A stretch of DNA of 64,000 nt. It comes from Antedon bifida. Lineage: Eukaryota > Echinodermata > Crinoidea > Comatulida > Antedonidae. Under the pieces are notes generated by a model. The model did not search any database and was not told the origin of the DNA. It was given only the letters and a program-made list of their open reading frames with translations. Location of the stretch: assembly GCA_963402885.1 (NCBI GenBank), contig OY727093.1, forward strand, positions 24,489,409 to 24,553,408, given 5' to 3'. The position numbers and the translations under genes are program-made. Positions 1-14,000 of this stretch are shown here, one piece after another. Numbering within the stretch: position 1 is the first letter of the stretch; each line of letters opens with the position of its first letter.

Positions 1-3000
1 TAGATTCAGGGTATTAATTTAGTTGAACAAGATTCAAGCTGTGAAGCTACGATGCACACGAAGATGACTTAGGCAAAGTCCACAGGTCGTATTTCAAAAA
101 TCTTCCTCTTCAGTAATATGGATCACGATATATGAATCTTGACGTGCATATCATGTTAAAAATCGTGTTCTTGTAACATTCTACTACAAAGGTTGTGGTT
201 TGAAATCGCAAGTGAAAATTGGAAAAACCAAAATATTTAATTTTTTGTTAAAATTTTGTGATGAACAGTTCCAGTTAAACTGAAATAAAATCTTTCATGC
301 CTTATATATGAGAGTTGATTTAAATGACTTTCACAAAATAATGAATTTCTTAATATTATTTTCATTATAGCACCAGATTTCAGTAGCATAACAAATTACT
401 ATCTCCCTCGAGGACTTTAACGAGATCCAGTACCCTCTTAACCTAATTAATATTCATAATTAATTAGAAGTAGGTCAAATTAAATGCTAACATTGTCAAT
501 CATTCATTCATTCTTCACAATGAATACTCGTTTTTATTAATATTTAGAAATACCATTTAATATAGGCCTAATCAGTCATTTAACATTGATCCTATTTCTG
601 CTGGCCTATTTATGTAGGCCTATCAATAATAACTCATCTATTTCTATTATATATCTAAATTAAAACAATTATTTCTTTACAGAAAAACTTTTCAGGTGAT
701 ATTTTTCTGAAATGAACTAGAAGCAATATATGTTTTAAACTATCGCAGACCCCTATTCAGGGGAAACTGTGTTCGACTCTGAAAGTTTCCCTTTAACAGA
801 GGTTCTATTTGCTAAAGGAAAACAGAGATTCTGTAACTTGTAATTTGTATACCTTTCAAATCTATTAATTAACAGATTTAATTATTTAAAAGCAAACTAG
901 ATAAGAAACTCAAATTGAAACATTTCAATAAAGTTGGAATGCGATCGATTACATGTTGACAAATATCAACAGGTTTTTCTGGCGACGAAATCAAGTAATG
1001 GGTCATATCACACCGAGAAGAGAACCCACCACCTATTCAAAAACCAACTCATGCATTACAAGAAGTATAACGCAAAAATAACATAAATAACAATTGGTCA
1101 TAGAACAAATTAATCACATCGTCTCACTTGGCTATACCAGTTGACTGGGGAAGACAATATAAAGCACAGCAAGATGCTAGAAATCACCAAACGAACAATA
1201 AAAATCACTTGTAAGAGAATGTATACAATAAGTAGTAAAAAGCTATACAAACAAATAATTAGTCAAACTTTCTACACAAAAATAAGTTTTATTATTCTGT
1301 GTATGACTTGTTGTAAAAGCCTTCTAGCTATAGACCTCGCTGTATGGGTTTCTTTATCCATGGTTACCTTCAGTTAATTTAAAAGCTTTTCATTAACTGA
1401 AGTCAATTTTAGAATTAAGAGCAAAATTAATGAAGTATTACCTCATTAATTTGAACCAATTAAAAATGGACTGGATAAATATTTTTCAGGTTCTTTTTTT
1501 AAAATTTACATGGGCAATACAATTATTAACTAAAGCTAACAAAATTGGGAAAAAAATCCTAATGGACTTTATATATCCAAGATGATGGAATAAAAATAAT
1601 TAGAAATATTAGAATTTAATATTGGCAATTACTAAATTAGCAGGAGCTGCTAGGTGTCAATCAAATTCTCATTAACAATAATTAATAAGTAGGATTGCAT
1701 GAGAACAGCTTCAGTTGTTTTACACGATTGTGTGTCGTGTTATTAGCACTCACAGCTACAAAACACAATTCTGCTACTGAAGAGGACTTAAAAATAAACT
1801 TGAAAACCAAATTTAATTCCTGTTGAAGTTGAATAACTGTAATCAAAATGCAGTTGTGTATTTTAAAAATTAAATACCAATATAGTGTTTTATAAAAGGT
1901 GTAATGTATTAAGCCAATTAACAGATTACAGAGATACTGTCTAGATATGTTGTTAATTACCCTCATTACGAATGACTACATGATAATGATTATTTTTAAC
2001 AGTGTACGGCCTGAGGGAGGAGGGAGAACACAGAACAAGTTCGCTGATAGATACCAAGTTGTCATCCACTGGTGTTATTGTTACTTTGGGTATGAGCCAG
2101 CTAAACTACCTGGATAGAGAGTACAGATACTACCCATGCCTAATTAATAAACACATTTTGTTACATATTTACTATATTTACCCTATAAATTCAGAATCCT
2201 ACCACCTTTTGGGAATTCAGGAACCTCGTAGTGCTCTTGTAAATACAATTGTTATTGTTTCTGATCTACCTAGGTTGAGGAACCAAGCTTTCAAAACTTT
2301 CTACACAGGTGAGAGTCATCCATACCAGTATGGGCCAGACCCAGTAGGAGAGCACTGCTAAAACAAATCATAAAAATAACTTACTTAGTTCTTCCTCTTC
2401 CATTGCTAGGCCCAACTTGCTGATTACAAGAACCCAAAGAATCCAGAATATTCGCCTCTTGATTATCATCATGTAGGCTATGTCATAAACTTTTCTTGTC
2501 AAACTTTTCTCACAGTATTTCAGTACAGTTGCATAAACACACTTGCTAAGTACCAACTGGTTGACACTTCAGTATTACTGAACATCACGGTACAATACAC
2601 ATGTAGTCTGAAACTTCTTACAATTGTTTAAATAGAGGGCGCCAACGTAGTTAAATCTGGAACTGTCCCGAAATTCGTTAATTCTATTAATTCATTTAGC
2701 TCTCTTTTTCTATCCTGATTAAATAAGGCGGCTTGTGTATTCGTAATCCCATGATCTTAAACGTACCATTATTGTTCGTTGAAATTATCATTTTTATCAT
2801 CACAATATTAGTTCGGAGAATATGTGTATTGCAAAATAAATTGTATGAAGATACTGGCCTACTGAATAGAGGCCTGCTCCACATCAACAATGTTATCACC
2901 TTGATCATATTATTATCAAATTATCTTCTGATCATCTTATCATCATCTTGTCATCATCATTATCATTGCAGTTGTTAAACGTTAATTGTAATCGTCATCG

Positions 3001-4940
3001 CAAAATGTGATGTTATGATATTTTAAAAAGATAATATCACATTCTTCTGTTGTAGAACCGATAAACAACTTTCTATAGAAGGGTCTAAGTTGCGTGACTT
3101 ACATCACAAATTACCCTAAGCTTCGTGTTATACTCTTGTTTTACGACTTATTAATACAACCAAGGGACCGTGATCATGACAAATTTTATGCCTCTACTTA
3201 GTGAGACGGACACGGAATAAAATGGATATTAAAATACGTTTAAGAATTCCTTGTATGTACGTCACTATGTCTTTCAAGAAAGACATTCTCATGTTTTTAC
3301 GCCATGTATTTAGAGCCTTATATATATTGACCTTATTATAATCGTTAGAACCTGCGTAACTTAATGAATATTTAAGAATACGAGTTTTTTTATCAGTAGG
3401 CCTACAGCGTTCATCCATTTACGTCAAATACGTAAATGAAACCGCGTTTGTGACGGATATTATAATTATCATTGACAATGAGTGTTAGGATCAATTAATA
3501 TTTATATTTTTATCAATATATATATTTATATCAATTATATCACGTGTTATAGTCCTAGTTCCTAATAATAGCAGTAAAGGTTAGTCTCAGCCTTAAAGTC
3601 TTTTTTTTTTGGTATGCCGTACCTGTACTATTTTGTTCATCCCAAAAATAGAAACAACCAAACCAAGTTGTTCTAGCATTTTATTTTTAAAAAAATAGAT
3701 AGAAAAAAAATACTATAACAAAATTGAAAATGTGAAGAAAAAAAACCTGAAATATATAGGATAAGAGTTTAAACATAACTTGGCCGACGAGGGCGCAATA
3801 TTCATTTTGAACAATACATAGTTTACATGCATTATTTAACTTCAATTCTTGCTGTTATATTATTTCCTTTCCAATATTATATATACGTAAAGTAACACTT
3901 TTATTGATTGACAAATTTGAAAGTTGAATGAAAGCCTAACCTTATTTAATAATAATCAGATATACGAAGATGAATGTACCGGAACTATTGAAGCTATAAG
4001 TGGAAGCGATGGATATTTATAATTGAAATGCAATATGTGAATGATAAAAGACATATTATGAAGGAGCTCATAATGAATTGATCGTCTTTGTTCGGACAGG
4101 TACTGCTTTGTAACGCGTGGCTTCTCACCTGTTACCCCTCATATTAACAGAGGTCATTTAAAAAGTTTAAAACTGGTCAAGATGAATGAGAAGCTCACAT
4201 GAAACAATAATTCGTAATCTGCCTATCAATATAGGCTATTTTGGGTTCCGTATTTTCCCTCCATTAATTTTAACTGTGGGTTACCTAACTACGTTACCCA
4301 ACAATGGCTTTTATATTGGTACATTGACCATTGGTACAGACTATACACGTATATGTTGCTATCGGTATAAAAGGCACTTAAGTCTATTTGAACAACCTTA
4401 TTTCATATTTACTCAGATGATGTATTGTTGGCCGCGTCATCAAAACGGTTAATGCCCGATACCTTCTGAAAAATAACAGGCTTATTCGGTACACGACAAA
4501 CGTAATACCAGGGAAATTTCACTCTCCCCTGGTAATACTAACCACAAACTGTAATAAACACCAACCACTAACGTAATCTAGATTTGGCTTACTATTGGTA
4601 AAATGTTGGTATTTATGACATACATGGAAGGAAACAAAATAAAGAAATATTGACACACAAAACAATAAAAGAGATAATAAAGAAATATTTAATAATAATA
4701 ATTTAATAAAATAATTTGAATAGTTTAATATAAATTATACTACTACTGATTCGTTTGAAATTTTTAATCTGAAAAAATAGTTCAGGGTTTTTGTTATTCA
4801 GTTAACTATACCGGTACTGAAATATTCAAATTGTTCAAGGTAAAATTCATAATTCTAAGAATTTATTATGATCGATGTGTTTTGTAGGGTTTATGTTACG
4901 TTTTGTTATTTAGGTACCTGGTAAGTTAAGTTGATTCAGT
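1..4940. other. Intergenic, no gene supported
   Basis: AT-rich sequence. The open frames here are short, lack recognisable domains and are not joined by convincing splice sites, apart from one exon-like frame listed separately. Scattered TAGGCCTA palindromes and A/T homopolymers are seen. No transposon ends were recognised with confidence. Confidence 0.5.
2002..2361 (+). other. Unrecognised exon-like open frame
   Basis: An open frame of about 119 codons begins with GTG directly after an acceptor-like TTTTTAACAG and runs to TAA. It matches no family I recognise and has no transmembrane stretch or motif. No ATG with good context sits at its start, and I could not find a partner exon, so it could be chance or a piece of an old mobile element. 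It lies about 2.7 kb upstream of the FLVCR-like gene on the same strand. Confidence 0.15.
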
Positions 4941-4945
4941 ATCCG

Positions 4946-5059
4946 CCAATCAGCTTCTATTAGCTAATATATAACGTCACCAGACCATTTGGTATACTGT
5001 ATGTACAACTGAACTTCATTTTGATATAGGCCTGCTTTTTTACGAACGTTATCGGGAGA
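4946..5059 (+). promoter_or_regulatory. Probable promoter and 5' UTR of the FLVCR-like gene
   Basis: A CCAAT box (4946-4950) is followed by TATATAA (4968-4974) that overlaps a CRE half-site ACGTCA (4974-4979). The ATG is at 5060. This would place transcription start near 5000 and give a short 5' UTR of about 60 bases. The CCAAT-to-TATA spacing is short for a classical promoter. The match is by motif only; an upstream non-coding exon cannot be excluded. Confidence 0.35.
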
Positions 5060-8000
5060 ATGTCGGAACCCGTAAGCGGCCCTGTTACTGTTGCTGATGT
5101 TACGGACCCTCAGACAAAACCACTATACAATGGTGACATTCAGGAAGAAAGAGACATCGGCATAGTCATTGCACCAAAACCGGATGAATCTTCACAATTG
5201 GTTGGAGAGCCGATTGTATATACACGTCGATGGTTCATGTTAACTATATTTTGTTTAGTATCTATGACAAATGCTGCTCAGTGGATTCAATATGCTTCTA
5301 TATCAAATGTGGTAGCTGATTATTATGATGTTTCTACTCTTGCAGTTGACTGGCTTTCTATGATATTTATGCTGTTATATATTCCATTGATATTTCCAGT
5401 GACTTGGTTATTAGATAAACGTGGATTGAAAGTTATAGGTCTTCTTGGAAGTAGCTTGAACTGCTTGGGGGGATGGCTTCGCTTCGTAGGTGCACTACCA
5501 AGCCGATTTGCTGTGGCGTTTATAGGGCAGTCTATATGTTCTGTCGCTCAGGTTTTCATTCTGGGTATGCCAGCTCATGTTGCCGCCACTTGGTTTGGTG
5601 GTGACCAAGTGTCAACTGCCTGTGCTATTGGTGTTTTTGGAAACCAGGTATTTCATTTTTATTTCAGTTCATTCAATTTTACGAACAGACACATGATATG
5701 ATATTGAGTATATAATACTTATTCACATGTAAATTATACATGATTGTTTGTATCTTTTTTTATACATCATCCCGGTACATCATACAACATACATAATGTT
5801 ATTCTATTCAATTGGTATTAATTCGTTGTAGATTAAGTAATATTATAAATTCAATATTTAAACAACTTAAGCAAGATCTTTACCACAATGATCTACATAA
5901 AATATGGGACTTATTCACAATGAGTGTCCTTGAACTTAAATAACACCTTTTTTTGACAATTGAAAATCATAAAGAATACCCAATTCAACAAACAACCAAT
6001 TTTAACTATAATCCTTTACTTATATTGCAAATTGTTTTTTTAAAAAATGTAGGGAAAAACGAAATGAAACATTATAGTATTATAGTATAATTACATGACA
6101 CAACTATTATTATTTCCCTGTACTTATAACTTACAATTTCATAACTTAACTATTATTTTATGTGAATTATTATTATGTATATTTTAAACCACTGTAAAGA
6201 ATTGTGCATCTACTGCAAAAGAGAAAACAATAAATTATTATTACTAATATTAGTATTAATTATCAGTCAAAAACACTGTTTGGTGGTTTGTGTTATCTGT
6301 TTAAAAAAACACCATAATATTGGCCGATGTGGGCGAGGCCCAAGGCAGGTCAGTGGATAAGGTCAATCAAAGTTGAGAACTGGTTCAATTTCCTGGGGGA
6401 AAACGAAATTTATGGAACTATATTCCCTCTCAACTAACATGATTGTGAAAAAAGGCTAAGATTCAATCAAGTTTCCAGGGAAAGGGTTATATTTGATGTT
6501 ACTGGTACCAACATTATGTCTAATATATAATATATAATGATATTAATAGATCTTTAGCTTCATTGATCTTAATTCTTTATATTATAAATAATGAAACTAA
6601 CTTGAAACTCAACTAATAAAAGCAATTGCACAGCATATAAACAAATGGAGAAATCTTATGAGGTGTATTTCCAAGGTAGGCCTGGCGGCGAAGTAGGTCT
6701 ACATGGACCTCTCTGCGACGACGCTGTGAAGTAGTACTAGTAGTAAATATTGACGCGGTTTACATTATATTTCTCAGCAAATCTCATCTTATATATTGAT
6801 CTCCTATCACTGCTTACATTTATTTACAGGTTGGTGTTGCTCTTGGATTCGTTCTACCTCCATACATTGTACCAAACGACGATAACGTAGAAGAAAACAT
6901 GAGAAATATGTTTTTAGGAACCGCTATCATTACTACGGTGTTATTTCTGTTGGTTGTATTTTGTAAGTAGGCCTACTGCCACGTGGAAATTATTACGAAT
7001 TTTAAAATGTAGTTTATCGAATAATACGGTACTGTATTTTGCATGTATGGACATATGTACCAGTACAAATGCACAATTATTCGTTTTCTTGTTCACACTG
7101 ACGTGACCTTATATTCAGAATAATGAATAAAAAGCCCACTTATCGTTAATTGTTGTGTGTGCAGCAGCAGATACCGACTCGCGAGTACGCCATCAAAGAA
7201 TAAACAAAACTGAAAGAAATTCGCAAATAGCGACAAGTGTTAATCTATACTACACCGTTCATTCTGTCCTGGTACCAATAATCTTTCCTTGTTTTCTGAC
7301 TGTTGTCATCTTCTTGTAGCCTACTAAACACAGCTATATATTATATGCCTTTATAATTTACAGATTATTATTGCCATTTTAAATATGTTTATATTTTACA
7401 TTGTATGTAATGTGTATGTTGTACAAGACTGCTTCACCTTCTAGAGGTTTTATGAAATAAATAATATAAATAACTCAGAATCATCTTTACAAAGGATAAC
7501 ATAACAATTATTGACATACAATTACATACAAAACGAATAAAATTTATTGGAGTATGTTCCGACTCACGGCGTTATGGTAGCGTTATGTACGTTAAAGACT
7601 TAAATATATATCCGAGTTTCTGATACTGTAGGCCTAATACTGTTGTTTTGATACTTCTTTCAGTTTACCAAGCAGAGCCACCGACGCCACCTAGCAAGGC
7701 AAGACTGACGAACAAAGAAGCGGGAAAAGAAGATTCATATATGCTGTCCATTAAGGCACTTCTAAGAAATAGAAATTTTGTCTTTCTGATCGTAACGTAT
7801 GGTAAGGGTTGTTGAGCCGTGAAATGTGCAAAAGTCACATTTGTGCAAACGTGTTGCCCTCAAATGTACAAACAACCACATTTGTGCAAACATGGCACCC
7901 TCAAATGTGCAAATCTGTAAAAATGTATTAATCAACTAATGTGCAAACATCACGCCGTTAAATGTAAAAAAGAACAGTTCTGACGTTAAATGTACAAATA

Positions 8001-11000
8001 AAATTCTACAAATGTGCAAATAATTGTTTCTACCAAAATCGTTTATTAACAAGGCCAACAGCCATAAGTCGCGTGCTCTCAGAAAAAAATGAACCTTCAA
8101 AAAGTAATGTACTTTAAAACTTTTCTGTACATCAAAACAGTTCAAAAAGTACAGAAAAGCGATAAAACGCATAGTGATACCGGACCGACAGACAGACCGA
8201 CCGACCGACATAGTGAACTATAGAGTCGCGTCCACGCTCCTAAAAATGATAACCTAATTCTAAATAGTCACGGGTTTTTCTAACAATGTTTAGGCCTACA
8301 TGACTATTTAGAATTAAGGTTATCATTTTAAATTGTTGAAGTTATCAAACATTGTCAACCATTTTGAAAAGTAGGCCTATTTTGAATTAAAAATAGTTAT
8401 ATATTTACAATTTGTAGTACACTTAGTTTATACTTTCTGGGATGTACTTTAGAAGATATATCATGTTGATTGAATTATGAAACACTCCTTTACATTAAAA
8501 CATTTTTTTTCCTAAATTAGGTGTCAACGTCGGATCGTTCTACGCCGTATCAACTCTGCTGAATCAGATAGTACTTTCTGAGTTCCCGGTATGTACGCTG
8601 CATTTTAGGTGAAATCTAATTTAGAAAACAAATACATCGAAATCGAAAATATGTATATTAAATAATAATAAAATTATCTATTAGGCTTAATTGTTTGAAG
8701 AAAAAACAAACTCTTTGGCTTAAATAAGTGGATAAAATAAAGAGAACGACGTTCATTTACAAAACAAAAAAAATGAATATGAAACTGTGCCTACCATGTC
8801 AAACAGTGAAGTAAAATAGTCCAGCACCTCGGTATGCTGGCAGCAACATATTGATAACAAAATTAGAAGTACTATAAATTATGTGGAGTTTAATTAAATT
8901 CAAGTTGTCTTTGAAACAGTAAATATAAATTTTACTCTTCTGAAATGATTATTGTACTTTCTTATGCTATATTGAAGATAATTGAATGTATTTGGAAGTA
9001 GATTTGCGTAGGGAGCTTGATTCCCACTACGGCACATCGCAAGAAGGTGACGTAGACGCAACGCAAGCAAGTTGACCAATGACAATCGGCATTTTGAATA
9101 ATCTATCGCTTGTGATTAGTCAAATCATTTGCGTTGCGCCTACGTCCTTTGCGTTGCGTCCAAGTAAAGCTTAAGTTAAGTGGTCAAATGTTTGCCCTTA
9201 AGTATGACGTGTGAACGTTAGTAGTAAACTCATACGTTATACAATACAATTACAGTACAATACGTCAGATTTAGGAAAAACATTTCACCAATATGTTATT
9301 ATTTATACCAGGGTGAGGAACAAATGGTTGGATTGATAGGACTTGCAATCGTTTTAGCTGGACTTGGAGGATCAGCTGTTATGGGTTACTGGTTGGATAA
9401 AACAAGAACATATCGGTATGATCAATATTAGTATAAAGTCTACCCTTGTTGAACAAAGTTTAATGAAAAATAAAATTGGGTGAATCAGATAAAAGCAACA
9501 TAGATATCTGTGTAATCATCAAGTTCAATAACATCGGACTTGCCTCAAACTGACGTAAACATGCATTATCGACTAATGCTTGGTTCCCAATAGGGCGCAA
9601 CGCAAGGACGTAACGCAACGCAAATGTATTTGACCAATCAAAACGATGGATTATTTAACCGTCGCGTGTGATCGGTCAACTCGCTTGAGTTGCGTTTACG
9701 TCATTGCGTTGCGTCTCTAGTGGGAACCAAGCTTAAATAATTTCACAAAATCACGTAAATTCTTTTATTTGTTTATAATTAGAGGGACGACCGTTGTGGT
9801 GTATATTCTTACGTTCGTCGGAATGGTGTTCTTTTCGTTTTCACTGTACCTTGATCAAATTTGGGTAGTGTTCGGCATAGCTACATTTTTAGGGTAAGTA
9901 AGACACGAGGTATACAATAATGTTTCACCGCAAGATGTGTTTTTTTGTTGGTGCACTTGTTTCATTGGGATCATCTGCCATGATGATAATGGCAGTACAA
10001 TAGTAAAATATTAGTAAAATCGATTTGTACATGAAGGCAGTAATTTTCTAATTGAATCGATAACGATTTTAAAGCACCATGATCTTTACGAAAAATAATT
10101 GCTTTTTTGTCATCTAGAAATGTGTTTTAATGATTACCGTACTGTAGGCCTATAGTGTACATATACTATATGTACACAGTACTTTAATAATATGCAATTG
10201 TTAAATTTGATTTTAGGCCTAACTAAAGTAATGGATTCAATTTAAATGTTGGGGTTTTTTTTAATCGATTTTATTTTGTTATAGGTTCTTCATGACTGGT
10301 TACCTACCTCTTGGGTTTGAGTTTGCGGCTGAACTAACGTATCCAGAGCCTGAAGGCACCTCTTCTGGGCTGCTGAATGCCGCGGCACAGGTAATACTAA
10401 AGTGTATCATGAAAAAAAACCTTTTTTTTATGACACAAAGATTGCACGTTGTCTATTTACCTTAAAATGTGTTTTGATTTATTTTGGGTGATTTTAAAAA
10501 AGTATAATTATATTATTTTTAATTAATATAATTGTTTTCTCCATTTTGCTTTTGTTATGTACGATAACAATATTGACAAAGTAACGAATATCCTCGAAAA
10601 TTATAACGACGAACAACGTACTGTAAAGAAAATAAAAAAGTTTGCCCTTGTTGAGCCGTGAAATGTGCAAAAGTCACATTTGTGCAAACAACCACATTTG
10701 TGCAAACATGACACCCTCAAATGTGCAAACCTGTAAAAATGTATAATCCACCGTTAAATGTAAAAACTGTTTTGACGTTAAATGTACAAATGAATAAATG
10801 TGCAAATCATTTTTTTCAACCTAAATCGTTTATTAAAAATGATAACCTAATTCTAAATAGCCACGGTGTTTTCTAACATTGTTTTAGCGATATAGCCACT
10901 TACATATGTAATTGTAGTACAGACTGAAATAATCTTTTAAAAAACACAAAATCAATGTCCGGGATGCAGAATGACACGTGGTCCCTGCTTGCTGGAGATG

Positions 11001-14000
11001 GTAACTTCCATACCGTTGAAATTGAAGTCCCTTATAGTTGTCCTCTTATTTTAAACGAAATTCACAAAACACAATGAACTGATTTCATTAGATTTTATAT
11101 TATTTTATTTAAAATGTATTTCTGTTATGGCTATATTATCTTGAAAACATTGTTAGAAAAGCCCGTGACTATTTTGAATTAGGTTATAATTTTAACAAAA
11201 GATTTTGGTTGAAAGCAATGATTTGCACATTTGTAGAATTTAATATTTTTTACATTTAACGGCGGGATGTTTGCACATTATTGGGTTATACATTTTTACA
11301 GATTTGCACATTTGAGGGTGCCAAGTTTGCACAAATGTGGTTTGTTGTACATTTGAGGGCAAATATTTGCACAATTGTGGTTGTTTGCGCAAATATGGTT
11401 GTTTACACAAATGTGGTTGTTTGCACAAATGTGGGTTTTTTTTGCTGCACAATTCACGGCTCAACAGTCCTTCATTTCTCATTCATGAGGACGATTGAAT
11501 TGCATATTGATCGAAACGCAAAGATACTCAACAGTATCTTAAATTTGTGTTGTGTTGATTCTGAGATATAACTTTATATTTCCTTTTGATATGGATACTG
11601 TTAAACACAGTTCTAAAACCAAATAGCTCTGTTTTGGGGCTTTGGACCACAGGAAGTCGTATACTGAATCTGCATTTGGAGTACTGTACTATAAGACATA
11701 GGCCTATAACTTGTACATATGCGTGCATATTTAACTCTGTATAGGCCTAAGAAAGTAAGATTTTTAAATACATTTTTAATTTCTAGACATTTGGAATTGC
11801 ATTTACAATGTCAATGGGTGCGTTGGTATCAGACGTAAATACACTTTCAGGCAACATATTCCTGTGTATTGCAATCTTGATTGGAACAATTGTAACAGGT
11901 ATGCCTAGGCCTTTATAGCGTTGACCTATAATGTTTGGTTCCCTTAAGCCTGTTTTTCTGTCGACGTTATTCGATGCTATCGTTAACAATAATCTTCTAC
12001 GTAAACAATGAAATGTTAACGATTTACAGGAAAAGGTACTCGCTATCGTTATCATTTAAACTTGACCTTGACTCGATCGTCGTTGAACTGTTAACGATCA
12101 ACGACGATAGCGTCGAATAACGTCGACAGGAAAACACGCTTTACAGACGCAACGCAGCGACGTATCGACGCAAAGTGCTGTATTGCGTGGGAATCGACGA
12201 CGCAATAGTTCTGCAAACATCGCAGGTTTGATTTTACGCAGGCTGGGGCAAACACAATTATTAGAAGGGTATTTGCTTACGTTGCGTAGATTGCGTTACG
12301 TTGTTTGATGTGATTTGTTGCTTGTCGTTGGTAAACTCGCGTTGCGTCTAACGTCTTTGCATTGCGTCTCTTGTTGGAACCAAGCTTTAGGTAGCACTGT
12401 ACAGAAAGAAAATGCTGCTATTGTCTGGTAATGACGTAGATGAATATTATATTCTGTTGTATGTATCTGTATTATGTTTTGTTGTAGGTTTTATAAAGTC
12501 TGATTTACGAAGACAGCGTGCAGAGAATCGACAGGTTGGTTTGTATAGTGAAATGGTCAACTCTGATGTGTCACTTAACAGATAACAGTACCATGCTACA
12601 TTGCTTCTAGTGCTTCTATCACGTCATTCTAAAAGGTATCATTCATGCTAGAACATTAGATAGACTACCAAAATCCAGTAATTTACTGTCATATAGAAGA
12701 GAATGATAACTCTGAAAACTGACCACCGTTGAATCTACTCTTCTTGACAATGTTCTAATTAAGTAGCCGAAAACGAATTAATGGCCTCACGGTTTTCATT
12801 TTTTCACGGTACTCTTTTTCAGATAGATACTAATAACAACATATGTCAACATAAACTAGGACTTAGCCTAACTATGTGGACACAGGCGCGCTGATGAAAT
12901 TTCCTCAAAAGTTAAAGGTTCATTGTCACGTATATATGCCATAACCACAAGCACCACCTCAAACACCCTCCTGTTCCCCAATCATCATTTCAATTTTTAA
13001 AACATTCACTGTACAACCCGCCTGTATACACACGTTAAAGCTATCAATGTTTTTACTCAGTCTAACGAACATGTTTTGGTCTAATAAGGTTACAGCGCCA
13101 ACACAATGCTAACGATGACACATTATGTCAAACCACCGTACGACTGAAGGTACCGTATGTTCTTATATTGCATGTGTTCCAACTTGCTCAAAGTAACATG
13201 TATGACGTGGCTTACTAATAATAAAAAAAAGATAATAATGTGCCTATTATGGCTACAGAATTTAATTACATTTTCTTTTAATTTGTATTGCTTACAAGTT
13301 TTGTCCACCAAAGTAAGTACCCTGAAAACAAATTTTTTTTTTAATTTTTTTTTGAAAATGCCATTTTAATGTCACAATAATTATCCACTTTGACCAAAAA
13401 TTGGATCGAAAAAAATGTATTTACCTAAAAAAACTGTAATTTAAAGCGAAAAATGGTCAAATTGGCTGCCAGCCAATGGTTTTTGGTGAAATTTAAACAT
13501 TTATTTTGTTTGTCACTTTATAAGTGAAAACATTATTTTTTTTTCATTTTTTTTTCTACGGAAGTGATTAACTTTATCAAAACTACAAAATAACATATTC
13601 AAAGTCTAATTTAATTAATCTTCATTTTTCTTGTTTTTTGGGGGACAATAGGCCTACATCTTTAAATCAAAAAGAAACTCATGTCATTTTGCAAATGATA
13701 TATACACAAATTCAGTGTCTATGAATAAATTCTGTGTAACTTTTAACAAAAAAGAAGCAGTATAATACACTAGTTTCATCAATTTTTGCTTTTCATCTAC
13801 CTTTCCAATTAGAATCGTAAAACAATCTTATTTATATTCATTCTATTGGTTTGCTTAATGGAGTTTTCTCGAAGGGTTTAAGCACTGATTGATGAAATTC
13901 AAAATTAGATAAACACGTACTGTGTGCAGAACCTATAATCTGACCTCTAGTTGAACTTGTGCAGGGTAAATTATACCCTGGACGCGTAGTACGCAAATGC

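Noticed and set aside
11240-11571. Overlapping open frames on both strands rich in Cys/Lys/Thr repeats
   Set aside because: They are produced by the TGTGCAAA repeat array, not by a gene; both strands are open for the same reason.
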